Positions 1-11,000 of a stretch of 64,000 bases of DNA are shown here, in pieces; position 1 is the stretch's first letter, and each line of letters opens with the position of its first letter. This stretch comes from Haliotis asinina. Its lineage: Eukaryota; Mollusca; Gastropoda; Lepetellida; Haliotidae. Location: the NCBI RefSeq assembly GCF_037392515.1, contig NC_090281.1, positions 45,794,645 to 45,858,644 on the forward strand, written 5' to 3'. Made by a program: the position numbers and the translations under genes. The notes under the pieces were generated by a model. That model did no database searches, was not told the origin of the DNA, and saw only the letters and a program-made list of their open reading frames with translations.

Positions 1-2
1 TG

Positions 3-2438
3 TCCACCTTCTGTGATATTCCAGGACCTCCTGGATATGGCCAAATAGCCAGTAAAGCTGCTACACTCTCTGGTGTTTATCTCCTCAGCACGCAACATGG
101 ATTTGAATTCCAGCATCAATCAATATACGATGCAGTTTTCCTTGACCTGGCTGGTGAGGACCCAGAAATGTGCATCAAAATTTGCCCTGCTCAGATGCTT
201 GTAGAGCTGGTAAGGACACACAGTAATGAGACTGAGGAAGAGGGTGTTGTGATTCGCTTGACAAGAGAATATTTTAAAAATCTTGCTGATAGAATTACAA
301 ACATCCTTCTGTCAGAAGATGGGAGTGAGATCCTGAATCACCCCTCGTTACAGGATGGAGACTTTCGACCATATCTGGAGTCAAAATTGGAGCGAAGCGT
401 GTGTGAAGAAATTGGTAAAAGAAAAGTGAGTACTTCAAGCATCACATACTACCCAGACATAAGTAATATGCTCGATCCTCATGTAGTGTTATCTTATACA
501 TTTCTCCTTTCACACGTTGGGATGAAGCAAGGCGCACTGGCTAAGTACATTCTCTTGCAAAGTTCAAACTTTCCAAATGCTGTTTTGAAAGAATATATGG
601 TTTGTGCTATCTACCAAAGTCACAATGACGTCATTAACATGCTGTTGGACAGAGGGGTTGTTCCGGATGAAACGTGTGTGAAGGCACTTTCAGCCTCCCA
701 AAGCATTGATGAAGCTACATCGTCTCGATTGCTTGATTTGATATCAACTGCTTTGGAACGATTCCGAGAAAGAGACGATGTTCTGTTCTTGGCGTCTCTG
801 AATGGAAATGTCGAATTAGTTAAGAGAATTATAGACTCATCTGGAGATGGAAGTCATGACCTTTGCTATCGTGCTCTTTCTGCTTTGTTCAAAGAGATGG
901 CAAATAATCCAGAATACAACAATGTTGAGTGGATGCAGAGGAGACGCCACATCCTCGAGGAAATACTCCAGCTGATGTTAAATCACATCCCAGAGAAGGA
1001 GGAAGTAGCTCACCTGCTTTATAAATGTGCAGGGCATGCATGTCCAGTAGCTCTGAAGATACTGATAGAAAAGTGCACATCTCAAAACGTTGATCTCCAC
1101 AACTTGAAGGACTGTCTGCAGTCAGCGTGCGAGGCTGGAGGAGGCAAATGTGTACGCATCATCTTGGACCATCTGACCATTACAGAAGCCACGTATGACA
1201 ACATAGCTGACTGCATATGCCTATCTGCACAATCGGCCACAGACAGTTGTGTAAAGATTCAACTGTTGATGAATTTTATTGATGCGAACATTGGAAATGT
1301 TCCATCACACAGCCAAACACTGAATAGGATATTTGGCGTATTTACACCATTGACTAGAGCGTCTGAACACGGCAACCTCGACGCTGTGAAGATGCTGATT
1401 CAGAAAGGAGCTGATGTCAATCTGGAAGATGGGAGGGGTTCCACACCTCTTCATACAGCTGTGGGTTTGGACAATTTAGCCTGTGTTACAGCACTTCTTG
1501 ACGCTGGAGCCCTTGTAAACAAACGTATTCAAGGTTCTCAACCAATCTTATTTGGCACAAACAGGCTTGACATAGTTCAGAAGCTGGTAGCTGCTGAATG
1601 TGACATTAATGCAATTGACGAAGATGGAAGATCAGCTCTACACACATCGGCCGGATTTAACAACATTGATGTCTTCAAATTTCTATGCAACAAAGGATGC
1701 AATGTTGATCAGAAAGATGAGTACGGCGTCACAGCATATCATGTGGCAGCAGAGTATGCTGATTTGGATATGCTGAAATATCTACATAAAATGAATGCTA
1801 AGCCGACAGTTGATGTTGATGGATTGTCCGTGCTTCACTATGCTTGCTGTTCCATCAATGAAACAATGGACAAAGTGCAGTTCCTTGTGGACACGGTAAA
1901 GGTACCAATTGATACAAGAGATAGGGATGGAAGAACGGCACTGTATCCAGCAGTGCAGACAGCAGGGTTGGAAGTGGTGGAGTTCCTAGTAGGAAGGGGG
2001 CTGAGTATACATGACAGGGACAAGGATGGCAATACCTATCTACATGCAGTATTTCTAAGGTATGAGAAGTCTACCCATGATGAACTGGTGAAGTTCCTTT
2101 TCAAGGCCAGCTTGGATCCAGATTTATACAACACATTTGATGGAAGAACACCTCTACATCTGGCATTAGATTCAGGACTGTGGCATTTCTTTGAAGACCA
2201 TTTGGTGACCTTGATTGACAGAACTTCCAACATCAATCACAAAGATTCCGAAGGAAGGACACCTCTCCATATGGCAGCATACCGTGATGCCAGTGGGGTT
2301 GTTAAACGACTTCTAGACAAGGGTGCTGACAAAGAGATAAAGGATTCAGATGGATGCAAAGCTGTTGAATTGGTGCCAGACGGTGGAAGTGGCGAGACAA
2401 AAGCTCTTTTGTGTCCAACTAAATTACCGACTCCATAA
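3..2438 (+). CDS. STAND-type/ankyrin-repeat protein, 3' end of gene (5' partial)
   Basis: An uninterrupted frame enters from the window's left edge and stops at 2436-2438. The Met at 168 is probably internal, because the frame is open upstream and reads GVYLLSTQHGFEFQHQSIYD before it. That segment resembles the winged-helix stretch that follows the NTPase core of nSTAND-type proteins; this is a family inference, since the NTPase itself lies outside the window. Numbered from Met168, residues ~100-390 are helical with degenerate ankyrin-like pieces. Residues ~395-745 form about ten ankyrin repeats, several with the canonical DGRTPLH or DGRSALH signature and GADVN-type loops. All visible coding sequence is one exon. 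Such architectures are typical of expanded invertebrate families thought to act in ligand sensing or innate immunity. The role here is inferred only from architecture. The C-terminus is short (KLPTP) with no membrane segment. Confidence 0.85.
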   Translation, partial: STFCDIPGPPGYGQIASKAATLSGVYLLSTQHGFEFQHQSIYDAVFLDLAGEDPEMCIKICPAQMLVELVRTHSNETEEEGVVIRLTREYFKNLADRITNILLSEDGSEILNHPSLQDGDFRPYLESKLERSVCEEIGKRKVSTSSITYYPDISNMLDPHVVLSYTFLLSHVGMKQGALAKYILLQSSNFPNAVLKEYMVCAIYQSHNDVINMLLDRGVVPDETCVKALSASQSIDEATSSRLLDLISTALERFRERDDVLFLASLNGNVELVKRIIDSSGDGSHDLCYRALSALFKEMANNPEYNNVEWMQRRRHILEEILQLMLNHIPEKEEVAHLLYKCAGHACPVALKILIEKCTSQNVDLHNLKDCLQSACEAGGGKCVRIILDHLTITEATYDNIADCICLSAQSATDSCVKIQLLMNFIDANIGNVPSHSQTLNRIFGVFTPLTRASEHGNLDAVKMLIQKGADVNLEDGRGSTPLHTAVGLDNLACVTALLDAGALVNKRIQGSQPILFGTNRLDIVQKLVAAECDINAIDEDGRSALHTSAGFNNIDVFKFLCNKGCNVDQKDEYGVTAYHVAAEYADLDMLKYLHKMNAKPTVDVDGLSVLHYACCSINETMDKVQFLVDTVKVPIDTRDRDGRTALYPAVQTAGLEVVEFLVGRGLSIHDRDKDGNTYLHAVFLRYEKSTHDELVKFLFKASLDPDLYNTFDGRTPLHLALDSGLWHFFEDHLVTLIDRTSNINHKDSEGRTPLHMAAYRDASGVVKRLLDKGADKEIKDSDGCKAVELVPDGGSGETKALLCPTKLPTP

Positions 2439-3555
2439 AATTGTATACAATAGACAATGGGTGTCTTCAGGCTAAGTTACAGCATCCTAAGGTTATATGA
2501 ACTTAAAGGGATCACGTGTTTTATACCCCCATTTGACTAGTCCGCGGCATAATTGCCGGCGCAAAAATGGTCCCGCAATTTGTCTGAAAATATTCGTCCA
2601 TCTTTCACGACTCTTCTCCATGGAAGTGAATTATTACTTAAGAGTTCCTCATCTTCCATAATGCTCCGGCAGGCCAAATTTTCCGCAAATGTGCTTTTGA
2701 ACAGCAGCGGTTTCAACAGTAACAGCTCCATCATCGAAAGTCTCATCATCAGCAGCAGCAAGTTCATTACGTCCCCCACCGCTCTTGGGAATCTCAAAAC
2801 TCGAGATGGGCTGCACAACAATGCTCCCATCCCTCGCCGTCCTAGGCAGCAGATTAACAGGAACCACGGCCCCGACCAATGAGCTGAACATCAACACACG
2901 TAGAATACTACCTGATAATAGTTTGGAATCGCATGCATAATTTTCTTGACAATTTATAAAAATATCATTTTGCTGTTTGTTCCATACATGTGTGTGAACC
3001 TACTTTTGATCAGGTTTTAGCTTGTTTTACAGAAAAGTTAGCAGACCATTAAGATAAATTGTAATAAAGGTTTCATTACGTATTCAGTGGTAATTTTGTC
3101 GGGTTGTATACATCAACTTAGCTCTTCAGTGTGGTCACACTTCTACGTCTTACCACGTTGTGATGATGTCTGTAGCATACACTACATCCAAACCGTATTG
3201 TCATCAATACTATCGACAAAAAGAGAAAGTGGGCAACAGTACACATTACATAAAAAATTAAACTCTCTTATTGTGGTGATGATGTCCAGCTATCAACACT
3301 AGCTATCAACACATACGTCACAAGCTTCAAACCCCGACATAACTGTAACTTGTAAGAAAAACATGACAAAGGAAACTTTTAACAACATTTCAATGCAAGA
3401 ATGAGTAAATGTGAAAACACGAATTTTCAATGACATAGCAAAAATTTACAATGAGACAGCATTCGCAGAATGGGGGGATACTTCGTCAAGAATCTCGGGT
3501 GCATATTACTTATGAAGGGGGTAGCGTTCCAACCATCACGGTACAATTACACTTG
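2439..3555. other. 3' UTR/intergenic, AATAAA at 3063-3068
   Basis: This follows the ankyrin gene. An AATAAA hexamer at 3063-3068 (+), about 625 bp after the stop, is a plausible polyadenylation signal. Around 2540-2900 both strands stay open for 80-110 codons with serine- or acid-rich products that I do not recognise. No splice-supported gene was found. Confidence 0.4.
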
Positions 3556-3559
3556 AGCC

Positions 3560-4680
3560 TGTCTGATGACATATTGTTGCCGAGCAACCTGTCTCACTTC
3601 ACTGTTCCAGACACGGTCGCCCTTTCTTGCCTTCTACAGTGTCTCTCTTGGGACGCATCACATTGGCCAAATGATGCATATTGGCCGTCTAGCCCCACTG
3701 CCCAGGAATACTGTTGTGGTCATCCTCGTCTCTGTCTACAAGTGCATCCTGGTGGGCAGTGTACCTCGTCCTCATGATGTTGTGAAGGCAGACAGCAGCT
3801 TCAACCATACTTATCACGACGTCCTTGTTGCAGTGTGGATAGAAGGCACTACCAGCGACTGGGTAAGATGCCAAATGTATTTTTAACGTCTCTGCAAGCT
3901 TTGGATATCATGCAGTTGAACACCAATTCTTTCTCTGTAAGTCCTCGTCTGGAGTATAGCATCTTCATGTACTTTCCGAGGGCAAAAGTGGTTGAGCTCT
4001 AGGGAAGTTTTTGGTTTCGTCTTTCATGCATTCTTTAAGATCCGAGACGTTGAATAGCAGACATGTGGCCCATCCCACAGACATCTATCCACAGGAACCT
4101 GTAGTTGGCGTCCACTGATGCTAACAGAACGATGGAAAAGAAGCCCATGTAGTTATGGTACAGGCTTCCACTTGATGGTGGTTTTCGTATAGGGCTCCCA
4201 TAGCATAAGGTAGGTTCCATTTAAGCTGGAACTCCCAGATGAGGGATCTCCATTCCTCCTCAGTATGTGGATACTGTATGACTTCGTCCTAGTATTGATC
4301 AGTAATAACCTGACTGACAGACCTCGGGTAGGAAGCTTGCGATGGTGTGGCCAGAGCCAGAGCTGGGTACTTATCGCCAGAAATCAGGTGACGAAAATTG
4401 ACAGCCAGTATCAGACCACTGCTGAGTGCACTTCTAAAGTTGGTGTCCTTCGTTATCAGTCGGGGAGCCAAGACCGTGAGCAACTCGTCAAACAGGTTAG
4501 GTGGGACCCGGAGATAACTGAAGAAGAATTGCGTGTCTTCGAAACGGAGCTCTTTCATGAGATCGTCATACTTCCCAAGACCAATTCTTCGTTCTACCCT
4601 CAGTCATGGGCGTATCCAAAAGCGTTTATGTCCATCGCCTCTGCCGTCTCCTGTGGTGCATGACTATGTCACGTTGTACT
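3560..4680 (-). pseudogene. PIF/Harbinger (HARBI1-like) transposase relic
   Basis: Read on the minus strand from ~4680 to ~3690, several frames carry collinear pieces of a Harbinger DDE nuclease. In order they are: an N-terminal segment around KYDDLMKELRFEDTQFF; a helical segment with PPNLFDELLTVLAPRLITKD and AVNFRHLISGDKY (4289-4558); TEEEWRSLIWEFQLKWNLP; the core PPSSGSLYHNYMGFFSIVLL followed by VDANYRFLWIDV (4035-4200); LTEKELVFNCMISKACRDVK with NTFGILPSRW; and the C-terminal CLHNIMRTRYTAHQDALVD (3689-3874). A stop codon lies just upstream of LRVERRIGLGKY and at least two frameshifts separate the blocks, so it cannot encode an intact transposase. Terminal inverted repeats were not located. 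Confidence 0.85.
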
Positions 4681-4689
4681 TCGTTGAAT

Positions 4690-6690
4690 TCATGCAGCAA
4701 CAACAGCAGGTGGAGAAATCAGCCTTCTCTGTAGTTGAAGCTTCTTGAAGTGTTTTCAGTACGTCTTCACTTGCAGAAATGAGCTTCCTCGGTCGAATCC
4801 ATGTATTTATATGTGGAACCAGGTGAAAATCCTTTGATCTTTGCCGACTTCACCCTCAGGAATTGAACATGGTTGACGAGAGTCTTCCACAGTCATTCCG
4901 TCTATAACATAAGTATTCCTATGTTTTTCCGAGTGTTTTCGCAATTCTTCCGAAGTCCTTCCTTTCCAATGATCCGTGGTTTCCGTATGTGTTCCTCTAA
5001 CACTCGAAGGTCTTCCATAGCATTCCACACACATTCCTACTTGCCCCGCATTTCTTCCGTGGGGTATTCCTGGATTCTACCGTAGTTTTGCCGCGGTTGT
5101 TTCGTGTATTCCGAAAATGTTCGGAATGTATTCGGAAGGAGTATCAAATTACAATTTACCGCAGGATTTTAACCAATTTTCCGTGCACAAATACCGAAGA
5201 CATGGATGTGAGGTGGATAAAAGTTTGCCAGTCATTCCAGAGAATCGCACTACCTCAATGCTACACAATGGCGACAAACAATATATCATCAGACTTGTTG
5301 CAGTTCATCCAGTGAACAACTGACATTTGTAGCTTAACAACAGAAATGAAGTGTTTGGTTTCATTAAAGGACAAACACACGCAAGCAGTGTATTCATGAC
5401 TCCTTTCTGAAAGTGATGCGACTATCAAGGGCACGATACAAATTTGAAAAATAATGGACTTGTAGAAAAATAATTTCCTGTAACTGTTTTGAGCTAACTG
5501 CGAGCTGGTTTGCACTTGCCTCTTAAGAGCGCTTTTTAAATATTCTAATTCAGAAGTTTTCTATTTGGGTGGTTCGGGTTTATTATCCGAATCGGAAGTG
5601 AGTAACTTTGGAGAATAAACGTGGTGTCAAGAACATTAGTATGGCGCAGCAGTGTTTCAAACAAGCTGTGTAGAGAAAATGTTGCCCAAAGTTTTCAACG
5701 TAATAAGAACTTGCGACAGTTGTTTAATGAATGTAAATTCAAATGTTGAAGTTGTAATCACTTTGTAGCGTTAATTGCTTATCAGTTTGTTAAAGAAATA
5801 TATTTTAAATTCCGGAAAATATACTGGATGAACGCACATGGTTCTCGGCTTGACAATTGAAACGATGAATATATACATAAGTAAACGTTGGTATTTCATT
5901 CTTTCAAGTTTATATAAGTATATCGATCTTGTTTTAGTATATTTTAACACGTATTGAGGTATAACTGTTATTTGAGAGTATGTACTTGTCAGCTGTGTCA
6001 CATACCTATCAAATAGAAATAGAAGATACTGTGGAAGCCTTGAAAGAGAAATCACGGCAGAGAACAAAAAAGGTGGTTATTGATTATATTCCATATAGAT
6101 TTATTTCCCCACTTCGAAATCGACACTTAATTTCTCACAAACATAAGGTTTGGGGATTCAAAACTTCAACTTTATAATGTGCAATTATGATCACAACCTC
6201 TAGTCAGTTTGAGAGGTCAAACTTTGCACATATGTATGCACATTCAACATCGACGACGTCGTATGACCAGTTTGTAATCGGTCTGTAAACTGTTAGCAGG
6301 CATAAGGATTTATGGGTAATTGTATGGGAGATTCATGGATTTAAAATTTGTCTGTGGCACGTTTGTCTGTGGCACGTTTGTCTGTGGCACTTCAATTTTG
6401 GAATAAAAGTTATACACATGATCACTACGCTGTTTAATTTTGGAATTCTAGATCTGATAACAGTAATAGAAGGATCCCTGTCCGAATACTGTACTTTGAC
6501 TATTCCACGGTGTTGAGACTGTTCTAGTGAACTCAGTACGAGTGGTAACTACACCAGGCACCAACATTAGGGTAACATAATTTTTTTTCAGTAGTGAACG
6601 GACAATGCATCATTCGTAGGAGGATTTTGCTTTATTCTAAATGTGCTTGTGTTTTTGTAACATTTTGAAAATATGAAGTCCCTCATTTAT
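4690..6690. other. Intergenic, no gene recognised
   Basis: AT-rich sequence with short unsupported frames. 4870-5130 is rich in 'ttcc' and 'ggaa' words on both strands. 6350-6390 contains a 15-bp unit (gtttgtctgtggcac) repeated three times. No coding similarity was recognised. Confidence 0.4.
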
Positions 6691-6703
6691 GCTCGTCTCT
6701 CAG

Positions 6704-6890
6704 AGACCCGTGAAGATCCGTGCTAGACTATGTAGCCCATGCATGTTGTAAGAGGCGACTAACGGGATCGGGTTGTCAGGCTTATTGACATATGTTATCG
6801 TGTCCCAGTTACTTAAATCGATACTAATGTTTTTGATCACTATACAGGCTGGTCCAGACTCGCCGACATATGCCTGGAACATTGCTGAAA
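6704..6890 (+). repeat. SINE-A copy (degenerate)
   Basis: Starts 'gacccgtgaag', contains 'gaggcgactaacgggatcgg' and 'ggctggtccagactcg', and ends near 'gcctggaacattgctgaa'. The usual (ACTC)n tail is replaced by an A/C-rich tract. Confidence 0.8.
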
Positions 6891-6911
6891 TAAAAAAAAC
6901 AACAAAAAACA

Positions 6912-6942
<31 letters not shown>

Positions 6943-6992
6943 ACAAAAAACCCAAACAAACAAACAAACAAACCCAACAAAAAACAAACGCA
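6888..6992. repeat. A/C-rich simple repeat (AAAAC/AAAC)n
   Basis: About 100 bp almost purely of A and C (aaaac, aaac words). It directly follows the SINE-A copy and probably derives from its tail. Confidence 0.85.
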
Positions 6993-7404
6993 CAAACTTG
7001 ATGTTTCTGCCAGCAACATCTGAATATGCCGCATCTCCCAAATGAGAACACGACAAAGATGACATGACAAAGATGACACAACAAAGAGAACACAACAAAG
7101 ATGAAGGACAGTGGGAAACTGTGGAGACTGCACACAAAATTCGAAGATGTGAAGATACCTTAATTTCTAGCTGCCTTAAGCTGGATGGGATGTCTGTCTT
7201 TCACATGCACTAGGCTGGATGGGCCTTTCAATCAAACATGGCGCAGGTGCGTAAAACCCAACTCACTCACTAGTAGGTCAACACATATATAATGAACACA
7301 ATTACGTCACAATCACGAGTGAGTGCGTGGGCTTTATGCCGCCTGAGACAGTATATGTGTGTAAAATGTCCGAAGTATGCAGGTCCTTGACCTTAACCAC
7401 GAGT

Positions 7405-7566
7405 GAGCGAGTGAGTTTGATTTTACACAACTTGTAGCAATGATGCAGCAATACAACGGCGGGGGACACCAGAGATAGGCTTCACTTATTGTAGCCATGT
7501 GGGGATCGAACCCCGGGTATTCAGTGTGACGCGCGGATGCTTTAACCACAAGGCTACCCCACCGCT
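7405..7566 (-). repeat. SINE-T copy (tRNA-derived head)
   Basis: On the minus strand it reads 'gtagccttgtggttaaagc' (A-box-like), then a B-box-like 'gggttcgatcc', a 'cccgccgttg' body, and the (ACTC)n-side tail toward 7405. Confidence 0.8.
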
Positions 7567-7887
7567 CCCGTTCACCACGAGTAGGTGCTCTTAAAACTAG
7601 AAATGCAACTGAGTCGAACAGGATACGAACAATGGCATTGGGATAATTTCAGCATAACAACTAAGATATATCCGTTGTACAATTAGATTTATTCAAAATA
7701 ATCAAGTTGATGATGATCCTTGTATTTCTGTGGCAACATTGTCACTATAAATTAAAATCTTTACGTCAACAAACCCCAATTTTTGTTTCGAAACATTTGC
7801 CTAAACATTATATGTACAATTGACTTAAATGACTACATCGCGTGTACATCAGTTAAATTATCTATTCGTAAAATCCGAATATTTCCG

Positions 7888-7893
7888 TTTATT
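7888..7893 (-). other. Polyadenylation signal for PhyH gene
   Basis: AATAAA on the minus strand, about 115 bp downstream of the PhyH-like stop codon. A second AATAAA is at 7688-7693. Confidence 0.55.
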
Positions 7894-8006
7894 TACTCAA
7901 GGGTTAAAGTTCTTAAACGTACAAGGAATATACAAAGTTGTATAATCCACGTGGGAGGAGAAACTGACAAGATAGATGCATGAAGCCACGTGATGGTGTC
8001 ATGTCT

Positions 8007-11000
8007 TCACCCTTGCTTCTGTTCCTTGTCGATTGTCCCAACCTTCACGGTCTTGTCCTTCTTGACATCGATAAACTCCTTTCCGCTGACGTCAGTGTAG
8101 TTCCTACATTCCTTTATAGCACTGTTGGGTACCTGCAAAATAGTATTCGTGCAAAAGACGTTGAAAAAAACGCTTCTTTCCTCAGTTGGTAAACTTATGT
8201 AATGTATTCGTCAAATTAAGTAATATTTTCCAACAAATCGATTTTGTTTCAATGTATTTGAATTAACAAGCGTGTAATTATTTCTGCTCCAAAATGGCTG
8301 TGGAGAGTTACGTCCCTTGTTTGAACCAGTACTCGCTGATCGTGTACGAAATTCAGACTCGGCTTAGTTTTGGTTTAGTAATGTGAAACTTACGCTCGCA
8401 AGTTAGAACAAGGAGGGGAGATATATGGCTATGGTCTTGATCGATTCAACAATATGATGTGATACCGTGAGGTGATTGTTGGGGTATTTAGTCCATTCGA
8501 TGTATTGCCTTGCATATAGGCATGTATCCCGCCGTGTAGTCCAGAACTTGCAAGCATTACGTATCCCGGTGTTTAGTCTACAGTACTGCATTTAAGCACT
8601 ATAAAGCACTGCATTTCAGTCCGGTGTACTGCATGCAAGCACTGCATTTCAGCCCAGAGTACTGCATGCAAGCACTGCATTTCAGTCCAGAGTATTCTTA
8701 TGACGCTCTATGTATTACAGTGTTCAGTAAGCACAGCAATCTCACCTTGTGTAGTTTGGTGTACTGTGGGTGATGATGCTCATACACAGGGTCGTTGCTG
8801 GCCCTGTTGTAGCAGGGGATGAACACCCAGCGTCTCAGGGGGCTGTTGTTGGACCCGCTGGTGTGCAGGAGGAGACAGGTGAAGAAGAGCGCGTCCCCTT
8901 TTGTGAGAGAAGCAACTTAACTTTTGAACGGGCAGAATGCGAATATACTGATCAGCAAAAGTAACAACTCGGTTTTTTTGTCAAGTTTTTGAATATAAGA
9001 CATAAACACGAACGCTTACTTTAAGAGATATGGGTCTTTTTTTCGAAACCTGCGTTTCTTTTACTGTTCAGGATAGGAGGATGTTTTTATACATTTGTGT
9101 TAGAGAAACTAATTTTCCTGACACAAATGTATCCAGTGGTATTATTATACGTATTGTATAGTTTCGAATGGAATTGCAAAGCCAAAATAAACCAGATAAC
9201 AATCGTTGGTAATTTCTCACCGTGATAGATCATGTACCGTACTTTTGTTGTTTAACAAACATGACTTGTGCAGCACTGTTCGAGACATTCATAATATTAT
9301 AGTATCTAGCTTTCTTAAATTTGTCGTTTAGGAAATGTTAGGCTGTAAGTGTTTATTTCATATTTCCTGTCCGAACTGAGTTTTTACTCCGATGTGAAAT
9401 AATTAAAACAAAACATTCTAATCTCAAATTTCTACGGGAAACATTTACGCCCTGTGATGAAAACACAATTATTCTTGTATTCAGCTTGATCTTCTCCATC
9501 TACGTTTATAAACATCATTGTTCCTGATTCGGAAGCAAAACAAAACACTCCATCTTCGCCCTAAACAGATTTAAACACTTGTACTCGTAACAAGTAACAA
9601 TAGCATCAATCCCCTTTGTTCCCAGAAAAAAAACCCAAAACAAACATATCATTTCTAGCAAACGGTTCATTGTAAAAGTCATGTGAAACGATGTACCGGA
9701 TCTATCGAAACAGCTACTCAGATGGTGGATCACATTAATCTCAGGTCCGTTTGCTTTAATTCTTTGATGATTGCAAGCGTAAAATAGTGAACGGGTCCGG
9801 TGTATCTGTCCGATATAACGGAGATCGATACCTTGTTTGATCTACGTAAACATAGCTCACCTGGCTCCAGCTCCACATATTTATGCGGACAAACTTTCCT
9901 TATTTCATTCACCCTGTCCATGTCCGCTCCGTGTTGTCCCTCCCGGAATTTGTGTTCAATTCGACCGCACCTATTGGAACCGTCGAGAATCTGGCCAGGG
10001 AAACATAATCAGGCTATCATCTAGTCTTTGACATGAAGGGTTGTCTAGTGGTAAAAGCGTTTGCTCGTCAAAGACCCGGTTTCGATTCCTCACATGGGTA
10101 CAATGTATGAAGCCCATTTCTGGTATCCCCCGGCTTGATATTGCTAGAATATTGCCAAGGCGGCATAAAACAAAACTCACTCTCTCTTTGACATGAACAT
10201 GCTTTCTTAGAAAGCATGCCCAGAAATCATCTGATCATCTGAAATATGAGTGTAAAGTAGCATTTAATTTATATACTGAAAGTCATTAAAAGCGAATTTG
10301 ATATTCATACTTTCTTTACTCACACAAATGTGGCCATATATAAATGTACCTGGCAGTTATGGTTTTAGTAAACATGTGTACATAATTTCATCTAAAGATG
10401 ACCAATCAGCAACATCAGTGACACATCAACGACAACAACGACGGGGTCACTTGCAATCAATATATTGTGTGTCTACAATGCGAGACAAGCTTTTGCTCGG
10501 ACCAGGTTGTGGACGGTCTGCAACACTTCTGGCGGCCCGAAAACGTTGTCTGAGTCGACCAATAGTGGATAGATGCGCATTAAAGCGCCTGGCAATCATC
10601 TCATGTTAAGCACCTTGGCTAACCATATCGACTGCCTGATTCCTCTCGTCTTGTGTCAAGCGAGGCATTTACTCAACGTGATTCCGTTTTACGATTCCTT
10701 CCGCTTTTAACATGCACGTTTCGTGAATGTTGATGTGTTTACGAGAAATATCAAAGGTTCTGTTTTAGGCATCAAAGTTCATGTGATGGGAATGCTCGTA
10801 GATACAAAATAGCAGCATTTTATCCCTCTGTTTACCTCTGTATCGCAGGAAGAAATATCTTAAATAGTACATTTGTACGTTCCAGACAACAAATACCAGT
10901 TGCGTTCTTAATGCCTTTCAGTATAACATGATGAGGTGTTGCCTTCACGAACGTGCCATACATATGCACCTGGCTTTTAGACAGTTTCCCTATCTCAAGG

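Noticed and set aside
6700..7137. 145-codon minus ORF with a Phe/Val-rich hydrophobic stretch
   Set aside because: The hydrophobic run is the translation of the A/C-rich simple repeat, and the rest lies in a SINE-A copy.
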